Source: a virus
IMG/VR virus record: IMGVR_UViG_3300010392_000031
Location: 1 to 32,874 of that record
Direction: 5' to 3' (one strand)
Length of the DNA stretch: 32,874 nt
Position numbers and translations under genes: made by a program. Within the stretch, counting starts at the first letter, position 1. Each line of letters opens with the position of its first letter. Under the pieces are notes generated by a model. It saw only the letters and a list, made by a program, of their open reading frames with translations. It made no database searches and had not been told where the DNA came from. Shown here piece after piece: positions 14,780 to 22,749 of this stretch.

Positions 14780-15855
14780 TATGCGGTGCTCCCGTGGCAA
14801 GTGCCGCAACGGCCGTCATAGTCCGATTTCAGACGCGGCGCCCATGCGGCATAGGTCTTGAAGTTGTTGGTAAAACCGGACCCAGATTGCCACTGAACGG
14901 TGGTCACGTCGGCAGCCACAGCCAGATCGATAACGCGGCGGTTCATTTCCTGCAGGATCACGTTGCCGTCGGTCAGCACGTCGGAAACGCGAACCCGGGC
15001 AATGCTGTCCTCGTCCTGAACGCGTTCCATCAGCGTTTTGTCGGAGAACTCTTTGAAATCCTCGCGGAAACGCGACGCATAGACGCCTGGGATGTACAGG
15101 TTGAATGGGCCGTAAGACCGCTGGTTAGTTTCGAGCGCCTGCACCATTGCCAGGATCTCGGTGAAGATCGTTTCGGGCGTCACAAGCGCGGACGACCAAT
15201 CCGAGATCGTGTAGGTTTCGCGATCTGCAAAAGTGGTCAGGCCGGGAATGCTGTAGCTGGTGCCCGCGCTGTTCGACGCGCCGATGTTTGCGCCAAAGAA
15301 CACCATGCTTTCCGACTTGCGCGCAACGGCCCGGGCCGCCTCGGTGCCAGTGGTCACGTCCAGGGACGCGCCGCGCTGACGGGAGGCCAGCAGCATCCGT
15401 TCGCCGATGGTGAAATCTTTCTGGATGATCGGGATCGGCACGCCATTCAGGCCGAACGCTTGGCGATCTTTGTTGTTGACCGTTTCGCCATCCATGGTGA
15501 TTTCGGCGTCGGTGATTTCCGATCCGGTTTCCCATTCGCTGATGATCGTGCCCAGCCCGCCGACGTTGTAAGTCAGGTCAGCGGATTGCAGATCGTCAAC
15601 GATAACCAGGCGTTCGCGGGCGGCTTCGATGATCTGATCTTCAAGATCGATCCATTCGTCCTTGCGCAGCGTGGCGTTCGTGTTGATCGGGCGTTCGGCG
15701 TAGACGGGGTTTCCGCCTTCGTCCAGCTGCCCGGTGTTGACAGTAACCACCGGATGACCAGCGTAACGGCCATTGGTGGCGATGTACGGGCGCTTTGCGA
15801 GAACGTCGTTTTCGCCGCCCGCCATGCCCGAATTCATGAAGCTTTCAAAAGACAT
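14779..15855 (-). CDS. Major capsid protein (HK97 fold, DUF6260-like)
   Basis: The 358-residue protein has features of HK97-fold capsid proteins of the DUF6260/encapsulin-like group: LRKDEWIDLEDQIIEAARER near the N-terminus, LGTIISEWETGSEI, and RMLLASRQRGASLDVTTGTE in the P-domain, RSYGPFNLYIPGVYASRF with DSIARVRVSDVL further on, and AVAADVTTVQWQSG near the C-terminus. It assembles into the icosahedral shell. It follows a protease-scaffold and a decoration protein, the usual order. The last 15 residues contain two close Cys (CGTC), possibly available for cross-linking in the capsid. Expected to be the most abundant virion protein. Confidence 0.88.
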   Translation of the reverse strand: MSFESFMNSGMAGGENDVLAKRPYIATNGRYAGHPVVTVNTGQLDEGGNPVYAERPINTNATLRKDEWIDLEDQIIEAARERLVIVDDLQSADLTYNVGGLGTIISEWETGSEITDAEITMDGETVNNKDRQAFGLNGVPIPIIQKDFTIGERMLLASRQRGASLDVTTGTEAARAVARKSESMVFFGANIGASNSAGTSYSIPGLTTFADRETYTISDWSSALVTPETIFTEILAMVQALETNQRSYGPFNLYIPGVYASRFREDFKEFSDKTLMERVQDEDSIARVRVSDVLTDGNVILQEMNRRVIDLAVAADVTTVQWQSGSGFTNNFKTYAAWAPRLKSDYDGRCGTCHGSTA

Positions 15856-15866
15856 GCTGCCTCTCC

Positions 15867-16328
15867 TTATGCCGGTGCGGTGCGCTGCGCCGGGATGATT
15901 TCGACTTTGATACGAACGGCAGTTCCGCCGCCCGAGTTGTCCACGGCTTCCAGCGCCTGCGCAACGACGACGTCATCAAGGCCGGCGATTGCCAGCGTAC
16001 CGTCACCGGCCGAGGCCAGATAGGCGTTCTGCGTGATGGCGGTCGCCCCGGCGGCCACAAGGGCGTAGACGGATGAGCCGGGCGCATAGGTTTTGTAGAT
16101 GCACTGGTCGCCAATGGCGTAGTTGTCATCGATGCCGCGCCCGGTCAGACCGTATTCCTGCGCGATTGCCGGTGCTGCGGTCTCGCCCGCGACATTGTGG
16201 GGGCGAACACCGGTTGCGGTGCGGGTCAGGAGCATGCCGGGGGTGACGACAGCGTCGGTTACGGTCGCCTCGTTCTGGATCCCGTAGCCGTAAAGCTCGA
16301 TCACCTTTGGGGTGGTTGCGGACGTCAT
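15867..16328 (-). CDS. Capsid decoration-like protein
   Basis: The 153-residue protein has a beta-rich, Gly/Ala-rich composition: ATVTDAVVTPGMLLTRTATG, VRPHNVAGETAAPAIAQEYG, then YAIGDQCIYKTYAPGSSVYA and AYLASAGDGTLAIA. This resembles head decoration proteins (lambda gpD-like or DUF2190-like) with the start on the outside of the shell. It lies between the protease-scaffold gene and the major capsid gene, the canonical place for a decoration gene. It likely stabilises the expanded capsid. Family call is by pattern and position. Confidence 0.72.
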   Translation of the reverse strand: MTSATTPKVIELYGYGIQNEATVTDAVVTPGMLLTRTATGVRPHNVAGETAAPAIAQEYGLTGRGIDDNYAIGDQCIYKTYAPGSSVYALVAAGATAITQNAYLASAGDGTLAIAGLDDVVVAQALEAVDNSGGGTAVRIKVEIIPAQRTAPA

Positions 16329-16331
16329 GTC

Positions 16332-16949
16332 TTACGCCTCCTTTTTCTTGCCGCCGAGAACGCCGCGCAGCGGCATCGGCTGGACGTTGTTGTCGATGGC
16401 GTCCGAGTTCGTCGCGAAACCACCAGCGCCCGAGTAGTCCACCGGGCGGATCATCTGTTCGACCGCTTCCAGCTGTTCGACGCTCATCGCATTCATCTGG
16501 TCCTCGGTCAGCTTATTGGCGGAGTTGGTCGCCAGCTTGCCCAGAACTTCGATCCGGCGAATTTCGCTCTTCACGCCTTCGGCGACGCCGTTTGCGATCA
16601 GCTTGTTGATGTCGGCTTCGGTCATCACCTTGGGCGCGTCACCCTTGTTCTTTTCGCTCTGTGCCATCAGCGGCATGTCCTCTTCTTCGCCCGGCATGTC
16701 TTCCATGCCTTCCGGCTCTTCCATTTCGCCACCCATGTTCCCAAGGGCGCCAATGAAAGCGGCCATGACCTCGCGGTCGGCGGGGTCCATCTTCTGGATG
16801 GCCGCGAGTTGCTTGGCGTCGATCATGTTGGCTTTCACCAGACCTTCCGCCTCTTTCAGAATGTCCATGCCTTGATCCTCTTCGCATTGACAGTTGCTTT
16901 TGAGGCCAAGGGCTTTCGCCAGCGTGACCATCGCTTCATTTACCTTCAT
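16332..16949 (-). CDS. Putative nested scaffold protein (internal start)
   Basis: Within the protease-scaffold gene, in the same frame, the ATG at 16949 (MKVNEAMVTLAKALGL) is preceded by AAAGGA with a 9-base spacing, a strong ribosome-binding site for an internal codon. Translation here would make the 205-residue scaffold without protease. This repeats the lambda C/Nu3 arrangement in which free scaffold is made in excess. The start falls exactly at the boundary between the protease domain and the acidic helical part. Production of this form is inferred. Confidence 0.5.
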   Translation of the reverse strand: MKVNEAMVTLAKALGLKSNCQCEEDQGMDILKEAEGLVKANMIDAKQLAAIQKMDPADREVMAAFIGALGNMGGEMEEPEGMEDMPGEEEDMPLMAQSEKNKGDAPKVMTEADINKLIANGVAEGVKSEIRRIEVLGKLATNSANKLTEDQMNAMSVEQLEAVEQMIRPVDYSGAGGFATNSDAIDNNVQPMPLRGVLGGKKKEA

Positions 16950-17522
16950 GGCAAACGATCCTTTCTTGCTGTTGACCCGCGTGCCGCAGCCGTCTTGAAC
17001 GCTGCATGCGCCAATCTCCCCCGGCAAAAGGGCCAAATGATCCGGGCGGATATTGCGATGAATGGATGAATACGGCGCGCCGTTGTAATCCCCGGCCCGC
17101 ATTTCATCGTCCGAAAAATAGCCGGTCGAGACTTCGACAATCTCACCGGCTTCGAGCTGCGTGATCAGGTCGCCATAGCCGAGGCGCCGCGATTTTTCGG
17201 TGTTGATCCAGGCGTCGGCCTTCAACTTGCCGTCCACAACGCGCGCATTGAAGATCGTGCCGATCGTGTTCCGCTCGATAACGTCCGGGCGGTTCGCGCT
17301 GATATACGCCCCGTTTTCCTGTGGATGCAGGACAGGGATCGGGCGGCCGTTCCACGCTTCGGGGTATTTTCCGAACTCTGCGGCAGGGACCAGGGCGTCA
17401 TTCAGAACGCCTTCGCAGATCATCACCACCGGCACGACGAGATGTTCGACGCCTTCGAACACGTCCCGACGAACGCCGTCCGGGGCGGATTGGAAATTTG
17501 CAGTGATTGTGTGCAGCGTCAT
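16332..17522 (-). CDS. Prohead protease-scaffold fusion (DUF2213)
   Basis: The 396-residue protein has an N-terminal DUF2213 domain (residues about 15-180). Candidate catalytic residues are His66 in PVLHPQENG, Ser132 in EVSTGYFSDDE and His162 in RPDHLALLPGEIG, consistent with the Ser-His herpes/HK97-type prohead protease fold. Residues about 190-396 are acidic and helical (MGGEMEEPEGMEDMPGEEED) like an internal scaffold and end in the basic GGKKKEA. The protein should direct procapsid assembly and then cleave the scaffold. It precedes the decoration and capsid genes. An internal start at 16949 may make the scaffold alone. Confidence 0.85.
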   Translation of the reverse strand: MTLHTITANFQSAPDGVRRDVFEGVEHLVVPVVMICEGVLNDALVPAAEFGKYPEAWNGRPIPVLHPQENGAYISANRPDVIERNTIGTIFNARVVDGKLKADAWINTEKSRRLGYGDLITQLEAGEIVEVSTGYFSDDEMRAGDYNGAPYSSIHRNIRPDHLALLPGEIGACSVQDGCGTRVNSKKGSFAMKVNEAMVTLAKALGLKSNCQCEEDQGMDILKEAEGLVKANMIDAKQLAAIQKMDPADREVMAAFIGALGNMGGEMEEPEGMEDMPGEEEDMPLMAQSEKNKGDAPKVMTEADINKLIANGVAEGVKSEIRRIEVLGKLATNSANKLTEDQMNAMSVEQLEAVEQMIRPVDYSGAGGFATNSDAIDNNVQPMPLRGVLGGKKKEA

Positions 17523-17551
17523 TTCGTGCCCGTGTCAGAACGTTTTGCAAA

Positions 17552-17580
17552 TTTATAACATGGAATATGCAAATCGCAAA
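17552..17580 (-). promoter_or_regulatory. Candidate promoter upstream of capsid genes
   Basis: In the 61-bp gap before the protease gene, the minus strand holds TTGCGA, 16 bases, then TATAAA (17 bases if read TTTGCG). The -10 is 5/6 to consensus; the -35 resembles TTGCG elements found at two other leftward candidate promoters (22572-22600 and 30265-30293). It could boost capsid expression. Confidence 0.3.
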
Positions 17581-17583
17581 CTG

Positions 17584-18141
17584 TCAATTCTCTGCCGGAA
17601 GCTCCCAGCAAATGATTCGGATATTGGATGTATACGTGCCGCTTCCCGCTGTCTGCTGGACGCGCAACAGGGACGATCCGGCGGGAAACATTTTGAAAAC
17701 ATCTTCGCTATCCGTCCCGCCGCTATCAATCCCGCTACCCTGCCCGAGGCCGTTGTCGATAAATCCATTCGTGCGGACGGTCAATGCTCCGACAGGGGTT
17801 ACGCCGCCAAAGATTTGCGTTTGGACAGTTTGTCCGGCGCCCGCCCGCAAAGTTGTTCGCAGCGCAGGGGTGCCGCCGGTATAACCTCCCGCCGACGAAA
17901 CAACATCGACGTTGTAGGCGCCTTCGGTTAGCGTCAGATCCCTCCGATACAGCACAAAAACGCGACCCACCGGAACCGTAAAGCCGTAATAATACGTCGA
18001 TAGTTCGGGAATCCCGGTTGTGCGCAGCGTGATCTGTTCAGCCCCGTTGCTTGCGGTCTGCCAAAACGTATCGAATTGGCGCTGAAATGAAATCCATTCG
18101 CGCACTGTCTGCGTATTGAATGGCGGGTATTCCAGTGCCAT
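17584..18141 (-). CDS. Beta-rich protein in head module, unknown
   Basis: The 185-residue protein starts MALEYPPFNTQTVREWISFQ, with aromatic residues (FDTFWQTA), then becomes Gly/Thr-rich beta structure (TYYYGFTVPVGRVFVLYRRD, VDVVSSAGGYTGGTPALRTT, RTNGFIDNGLGQGSGI). No known family is recognised. It lies between the small membrane protein and the protease-scaffold gene, a region that in other siphoviruses can carry head fibres or inserted accessory genes. A head-surface protein is possible. The 61-bp gap after it is one of the few in the late operon. Confidence 0.6.
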   Translation of the reverse strand: MALEYPPFNTQTVREWISFQRQFDTFWQTASNGAEQITLRTTGIPELSTYYYGFTVPVGRVFVLYRRDLTLTEGAYNVDVVSSAGGYTGGTPALRTTLRAGAGQTVQTQIFGGVTPVGALTVRTNGFIDNGLGQGSGIDSGGTDSEDVFKMFPAGSSLLRVQQTAGSGTYTSNIRIICWELPAEN

Positions 18142-18306
18142 TCAATTGATCCCCCAGAGCATTGCGAAAAGTAACGGCGCGACGAGCGCAGCGCCAGCAA
18201 TCGCAAGGCGCCCCCAGTCGCCACCATTGACCCGATCACCGGCAGCCTGCGCAGTTTTCAGGAAGCCCCAGATCACAAACACGGCAAACAAAAAGCCCCA
18301 GATCAT
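18142..18306 (-). CDS. Small two-segment membrane protein in head module
   Basis: I start this at the ATG at 18306 (MIWGFLFAVFVIWGFLKTAQ, 54 residues). It overlaps the preceding stop as ATGA and follows GAGGTGAATTTGCG, a good ribosome-binding site; the longer reading is the upstream gene out of frame. Two hydrophobic segments (residues 2-16 and about 34-51) flank a polar loop (AAGDRVNGGDWG). A membrane protein amid head genes is unusual. It could aid host membrane entry or superinfection exclusion, but there is no direct evidence. Confidence 0.6.
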   Translation of the reverse strand: MIWGFLFAVFVIWGFLKTAQAAGDRVNGGDWGRLAIAGAALVAPLLFAMLWGIN

Positions 18307-19172
18307 CGCAAATTCACCTCTCTCGGATTCTTGACCACCGGCAGCCATGTGCAGCGGCAGTTCGGGTGCACCGGCAGCATACCGCGCGCCTCCCGGATCG
18401 TGAAAGTTTTTTCCGCAAGCGCCTGGCATTCCTGACAGACCTTGTCGTCCTGTGCCGTGGTGAATTCCGCCTCTAACGATACGCCTTCGGCCTCGGCCTC
18501 ATCAAAAACGTTCAGGCTCGCTTCGGCGTGGGCGGCCACAACTTCTGTCCGGGCCAGCATCCGAGCCCGGACGATGCCGATCTTTTCGACCCGATCCACC
18601 AGAGCGCGGGCGATATCCATTGGGCCTTTACCCTCTGATAGACCGGCGGCGAGCGTACGGCTGATCTGCTTGTCCATTTCCGCAGTGATGCCGCGCAGGT
18701 CGTTGAACGTCCGGGTGTAGGCGAGCCCGACCCGATCTGCATGGAACGGTCGCGTGAATGCCGTCTCAACCCATTCCGGCGCAACCTGTGCGCCTTCGGC
18801 CCGCATCCGGGACGCCGACTGTGCGATGCCTTTCTGGTACGCGCTGCGGATATACACGTTTGTCCAGGCGCGTTGGCCCGCTTGCTGCATCGTCTCGCCA
18901 CGGCGGATTTCCAGAACGCCAGCATTAACCTGCTGTTGCAGCCACTCCATGAACGCCGCGACTTTCTGGTCGGATCTGGCGAATTCGAATTCACCCCGGT
19001 TCGTTTTCAGGCCGAACCCGTCATCCTGTCCGACGCGTTTCCTGATCTCTTTCGCAATGGCCCGGAACCGACGGGCCAAGTCCGCCTCAAACTGCTGACG
19101 CAGCGTGGTGGTCTGCGTCGGGTCGTATCGGCGCGCCGCGTTGGTGGTGATTTGATCGCACGCCTTACACAT
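18303..19172 (-). CDS. Mu gpF-like head morphogenesis (minor capsid) protein
   Basis: The ATG at 19172 (MCKACDQITTNAARRYDPTQ, 289 residues) is preferred over a more upstream reading because it gives a normal N-terminus and only an 8-bp overlap with the portal gene. The C-terminal region carries the family hallmark: RARMLARTEVVAAHAEASLN, then DDKVCQECQALAEKTFTIRE and LPVHPNCRCTW, in which conserved Cys and His residues probably bind metal. Mu gpF-type proteins act with the portal in head assembly and may be carried inside the head. It follows the portal, as expected. Confidence 0.9.
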   Translation of the reverse strand: MCKACDQITTNAARRYDPTQTTTLRQQFEADLARRFRAIAKEIRKRVGQDDGFGLKTNRGEFEFARSDQKVAAFMEWLQQQVNAGVLEIRRGETMQQAGQRAWTNVYIRSAYQKGIAQSASRMRAEGAQVAPEWVETAFTRPFHADRVGLAYTRTFNDLRGITAEMDKQISRTLAAGLSEGKGPMDIARALVDRVEKIGIVRARMLARTEVVAAHAEASLNVFDEAEAEGVSLEAEFTTAQDDKVCQECQALAEKTFTIREARGMLPVHPNCRCTWLPVVKNPREVNLR

Positions 19173-20466
19173 CAAGCGGCTCGTCTTCGCTGAATCCGGG
19201 CAACGCCCCCTCATAACCCAGCCCCTTGCGGAACTCGGCAGGACTCACCAGCAATTCGGAACCCGGCGCATTGGCATAGGTCGCGATGGCCTGAGCATTC
19301 TTGAACGCGATTTCAGCGCGCCCCGCCTCGCCCAGTGTGTCGTTCTCGGGCCACTCGATGCCCTCATAACCGGCGGGCAGGACGCCCAGCGCGGACAGGC
19401 GGGAAATCGTCGCCTCGGCGATGGACGGACCGGCGTATTGCTCGCGCCGCTCCTCGACGCGGCCGGTGAAATTGTTTTCGTCCTGCTGCGACGACAGTTC
19501 GCCACGCTCCGAACCAATCAGGATACGGGCTGGGATGCCTTCCGAACCGCCGATAACCTTCAAATTCCAATCGATCAAATTTGACGGATCGGCACCTTGC
19601 AGACCCGGGGCGATGTTCTGGGCGTCCACGCCGCGCGTTCTCAGCCAACGGGTCAGGCCGTTCTGCATTTCATCGATCTGGGATTTTAGCGCGGCGGCTT
19701 CCGCCGGATCCCACTGGACGTCAAGTTCAGCTTTCAGGTGCATGATCATCGCCGCATTCTGCCAGTACATTTCAGCACCGGCACCCAGCAGCTTATCCAG
19801 ATCCTGCAAACGGTTCCAGACGCGTTCAAGCCGCGGCGTCCCGATGCTTTCATCTTCAAGCGCCCGCTCAGCAAAATGGATCACGCGCGAATGGTGAACG
19901 GTGATCGACTTTTGGCCTGCGCCCGATCCCGTCCAGTTGACGCCGGTAGTCAGCCGATACAGTTCAGGCTTGCCGAACCGGGGCGATTGCGGGTTATCAT
20001 TCCATCTGGTGATCTGTGCTGTGCGCTCCGAATGTGGCTGCACGTACAGCAAATTGAACCCCGTCCCCCGCACCGGCTGATCCATGGGCTGACCACCATC
20101 GAGGCCCAGCAGCAGCACGCCATAGTGTCCAAGGTTGCCCAGCCGGTCGCCGCGGTGCATCGCGCGCCAGAGGTTCAGCTTCTTGTCCAGATCGGCAAAG
20201 GCTTGGACGAATTCGCCAGACCCCTTGACCTTGGGCGCCTCGCGCCATGTCGCATCCGGGTAGGCATCGACCACACGGGCCGCAATGTCCTGTCGCAGAT
20301 AGGCGTTGACGTAATCTTGCGGATCGAGGTTGCGCACATAACCAAACGTTGCGTAAAGATCTCGCTCCCCGCCGTGGGTCACACCGGCCAGATTTGACAG
20401 GCGATTGCGCGACACCAGTTCGCTATTCACACGGACTGTTCCGGTCTTCGGTTCGTCTGTCACCAT
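19165..20466 (-). CDS. Portal protein (DUF1073-type)
   Basis: The 433-residue protein matches the DUF1073 portal family (whose Pfam name refers to the anti-CBASS Acb1-like N-terminal domain): AYLRQDIAARVVDAYPDATW, RAMHRGDRLGNLGHYGVLLL, QKSITVHHSRVIHF, ESIGTPRLERVWNRLQDL, and EGIPARILIGSERGELSSQQ. It forms the dodecameric portal at one capsid vertex through which DNA passes, binding terminase and the neck proteins. It follows terminase by a 7-bp overlap. No cyclic-nucleotide phosphodiesterase (Acb1) domain is visible, so anti-CBASS activity should not be assumed. Confidence 0.92.
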   Translation of the reverse strand: MVTDEPKTGTVRVNSELVSRNRLSNLAGVTHGGERDLYATFGYVRNLDPQDYVNAYLRQDIAARVVDAYPDATWREAPKVKGSGEFVQAFADLDKKLNLWRAMHRGDRLGNLGHYGVLLLGLDGGQPMDQPVRGTGFNLLYVQPHSERTAQITRWNDNPQSPRFGKPELYRLTTGVNWTGSGAGQKSITVHHSRVIHFAERALEDESIGTPRLERVWNRLQDLDKLLGAGAEMYWQNAAMIMHLKAELDVQWDPAEAAALKSQIDEMQNGLTRWLRTRGVDAQNIAPGLQGADPSNLIDWNLKVIGGSEGIPARILIGSERGELSSQQDENNFTGRVEERREQYAGPSIAEATISRLSALGVLPAGYEGIEWPENDTLGEAGRAEIAFKNAQAIATYANAPGSELLVSPAEFRKGLGYEGALPGFSEDEPLDV

Positions 20467-22019
20467 GTCACCTTCGTTTTATCAGCAGCGGTTGCGGGCT
20501 TGATGATAGCATAATCAATCGCATCAATCATTACATCAGTTTGGTCGTCGAATCTATGGCTGTCGTCGGCGGTGAAACTGGCCACCTCTGCCACGAACTC
20601 GAAATTCTGCGGATCGTCAAGCGGCAGCACCACCTTACCCGCCGCCTGATGGCCCTGGGCGTCCAGCGCGCGGGTCAGCTTGTCGCGTTCGCGCGGGACC
20701 GGCGTTATCCGCAACGGCAGTTTGCCCTGCACTTCCTGAATCAGACCGGTACCACTCACCTTGTCTTCGACCAGCACCGCCCGCAGGTTGCCCGCTAAAC
20801 CGCTATTTTTCTCCCAACAGGCGTTCACGAATGACGTAAAATCCCGCCGTAGCTGGGGCGCTTCCATTCGGGCGCGCTGATAGTTCAGGCGATAGATACG
20901 GCCCTCAAACACGCCCCATTCCGCAAACACGGTCCAATCGTTCCAAGTGTTCGTTTTCTGCGCGGTGTCTGCCGTGATGAATCGATATTCCCACTTGCGG
21001 GGTAGCGGTAGGTCGGCGCCGCCATCTTCATCACCAAAATACAGAAAGCCGCCCTCGGTGAAAATCCCGCCATCCAGCTTGTTCGGCGCCTGCATGTATT
21101 GGCTCAAAAACGTGTAAGGGTGCGCCTCGCGCAACGCCAGCAGGTCGGCAATGCTTTCCTTGGCGGGCCAGTAGCTCCACAACCCGTCAACAGGGTCATG
21201 CCCGCAAACGTCCCGAATGCAACGCTCCCGGACGGCATCCGGGAGCTTGTCGATGTAGTCCTGATCGATCAAGGCCGGTATCTCAATATGCAGATCGACC
21301 GATAGCCCCATGCCGCCGGACAAAATGAACGCACTGCTATCGTCGGTGTGAAGGCGCTGTTGGATAAACAGGAAGGGTGTGTCGTATTGAGCCCGCCTCG
21401 ACCGCAGCGTGTTAACAAGGCGCGTGTGTGAGCGATTGCGCTTCGGATCGCTGAACATATCGTCCGGCTTGTCCCAATCATCGGCCGAGACGTAGCCGGA
21501 AAAGCCCGGACCCATATATCCGCCCCGCGCCCCGGTAATCTGCCCGCCATTGGACCGACTGAAAAGCTGGTGCGCCCGCTTGCCGTCTTTCTGGACCGTC
21601 CAGTTGTCCACCTTATCCTTGCCGATCTGAAATCCATAGATCTCCTGAAACTCAGAAGACCGGACCAGTTCCCGGCTGCGTCCGCTGTTTTCGTCCACGA
21701 GGTCTTTCGAATACGATCCGTTCAGGACGCGGACTTTCGGAAATTTCACCATTGCGTAGACTGGTAAGTGGATGCTGAAAAATTCTGTCTTGGTCGCACC
21801 GGGTGCCACGTTGATCACAACGCATTTTGCAGCACCGGACAGCAGCTTTTCAGCAGCCCATGCATAATAGTGATGATGCCAGTTCGCTTGAAAACTTTCG
21901 CCCTGGGTAATGTTGAACCATGCCGCAGTGAAGGCTAGCGGGTTCTGTTCGCCAGCCGCCGCTATGGCCAGCCGCTCAACCGCCGACAGCCCGTCCCATT
22001 CAATCGGGGGGACGGCCAT
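20460..22019 (-). CDS. Terminase large subunit
   Basis: The 519-residue protein has an N-terminal packaging ATPase and a C-terminal nuclease. The P-loop is a terminase-type variant (VAPGATKTEF, residues 71-80) that lacks the second Gly of the standard motif. Walker B is YVSADDWDKPDD (Asp180/Asp181), followed by the coupling segment FIQQRLHTDD (residues 218-227). The RNase H-like nuclease has Asp351 (FITADTA), Asp419 (VLVEDKVSG) and Asp495 (DDQTDVMIDAIDYA). It cuts concatemers and pumps DNA into the prohead. It shares a base with the small-subunit stop and is the second gene of the late operon. Confidence 0.95.
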   Translation of the reverse strand: MAVPPIEWDGLSAVERLAIAAAGEQNPLAFTAAWFNITQGESFQANWHHHYYAWAAEKLLSGAAKCVVINVAPGATKTEFFSIHLPVYAMVKFPKVRVLNGSYSKDLVDENSGRSRELVRSSEFQEIYGFQIGKDKVDNWTVQKDGKRAHQLFSRSNGGQITGARGGYMGPGFSGYVSADDWDKPDDMFSDPKRNRSHTRLVNTLRSRRAQYDTPFLFIQQRLHTDDSSAFILSGGMGLSVDLHIEIPALIDQDYIDKLPDAVRERCIRDVCGHDPVDGLWSYWPAKESIADLLALREAHPYTFLSQYMQAPNKLDGGIFTEGGFLYFGDEDGGADLPLPRKWEYRFITADTAQKTNTWNDWTVFAEWGVFEGRIYRLNYQRARMEAPQLRRDFTSFVNACWEKNSGLAGNLRAVLVEDKVSGTGLIQEVQGKLPLRITPVPRERDKLTRALDAQGHQAAGKVVLPLDDPQNFEFVAEVASFTADDSHRFDDQTDVMIDAIDYAIIKPATAADKTKVTW

Positions 22020-22537
22020 CAGCCTGTCAGCTTATCGACCAGGGCGGCCACGGCTGCGGGTGTCACCGTGTCGGGCGCTGCTGGCGTCATGCTGCCGTCG
22101 CTGGACGTGTGGTCCACCTTCTCTACAAACATGCCCAGATGCTTGCCGAGGCGATCCAGCGCGGCGATCTTGTCATGCATCTTGACCACAATCCCTTCCT
22201 TGGTGTTCCGCACCTCAGAGATAGCACCCGCGACCTTATCCGGAATCTGCCCGCTGTCTTTTGTGTTGATCCGTCCACCGGACCAATCGGCCACTTGCCG
22301 TAGATCGCTGAACGCAATTTTCGCCAGTTCGTGGATCACCCGGTCCTGTGTCACCTCGGTCCGTGCGGCCCGCTGCATCTGGGCCTTGGCGACGGCTGCG
22401 GCGATTTCCGGTTTCGTCAAGTTTTCGTGGGCAATTTTTCCAGCCGTGTTTTCACTGTAGCCCGCACGAATAGCCGCCTGCGTGGCGTTCAGGTCTTTCA
22501 AATATTCTTGGACGAAACGTTCCTGTTTCGGTGTCAT
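22019..22537 (-). CDS. Terminase small subunit
   Basis: I start it at the ATG at 22537, giving 172 residues that begin MTPKQERFVQEYLKDLNATQ and continue AAIRAGYSENTAGKIAHENL, the typical helix-turn-helix of the terminase_2 family, which recognises the packaging start site. The rest is KIAFSDLRQVADWSGGRI and a coiled region (VVKMHDKIAALDRLGKHLG) for oligomerisation. An upstream in-frame extension to 22612 reads through the likely promoter and is doubtful. It is the first gene of the late operon, beside the repeat-rich control region, which is therefore also a candidate packaging site. Confidence 0.9.
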   Translation of the reverse strand: MTPKQERFVQEYLKDLNATQAAIRAGYSENTAGKIAHENLTKPEIAAAVAKAQMQRAARTEVTQDRVIHELAKIAFSDLRQVADWSGGRINTKDSGQIPDKVAGAISEVRNTKEGIVVKMHDKIAALDRLGKHLGMFVEKVDHTSSDGSMTPAAPDTVTPAAVAALVDKLTG

Positions 22538-22571
22538 TTCGCATGGGTCCAGATTGTTATCAGTTGCGGTC

Positions 22572-22600
22572 AATATACGGGCAAATGCGACCCCGCGCAA
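22572..22600 (-). promoter_or_regulatory. Candidate late promoter
   Basis: On the minus strand TTGCGC (22600-22595), 17 bases, then TATATT (22577-22572, 5/6 to consensus). Transcription would start near 22565, about 28 bases before the small terminase ATG. One 13-bp element (22631-22643) lies roughly 30 bases upstream of the -35, a position fit for an activator. Confidence 0.45.
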
Positions 22601-22674
22601 GACGGCTGCCACGGGGGGGTCTGTGCCGGCTGTGCCGATAGATTCTATTTCACTCTGGCAAAAAACAAACGCCC

Positions 22675-22724
22675 AGATAATAACGGATAAAATCGGATAA
22701 AATCAGACAATATCGGCTAATACG
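22675..22724 (+). repeat. Five 10-bp phased AT-rich repeats
   Basis: Consecutive decamers AGATAATAAC, GGATAAAATC, GGATAAAATC, AGACAATATC, GGCTAATACG. Two are identical and the others share the pattern (A/G)G..AATA.C or similar. The period equals about one helical turn, as in DNA-unwinding or iteron elements. Confidence 0.6.
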
Positions 22725-22749
22725 AAATTATAAATTAACCTTTTCGTAT
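22720..22749. repeat. AT-rich 8-bp inverted repeat
   Basis: ATACGAAA (22720-22727) and TTTCGTAT (22742-22749) flank a 14-base AT-rich loop. It begins within the last decamer of the phased repeats and could extrude or melt easily. Confidence 0.5.

Noticed and set aside
14794-16023. 409-codon plus-strand frame opposite the major capsid gene
   Set aside because: It is an antisense shadow in high-GC DNA; the minus-strand product has clear capsid features and tight junctions with neighbours.
16197-17069. 290-codon plus-strand frame opposite the decoration and protease genes
   Set aside because: Antisense shadow with abnormal His/Phe-rich composition; it spans two genuine genes.
17582-17587. Perfect TTGACA on the minus strand as a -35 box before the capsid genes
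   Set aside because: No -10 element lies 16-18 bases downstream; the nearest AT-rich hexamer is 23 bases away. The TTGCGA/TATAAA pair fits better.
19165-20466. Anti-CBASS activity for the portal protein
   Set aside because: Only the portal-type domain is visible; the Acb1 phosphodiesterase part with its HxT motifs is not present, so the family name should not be taken as function.
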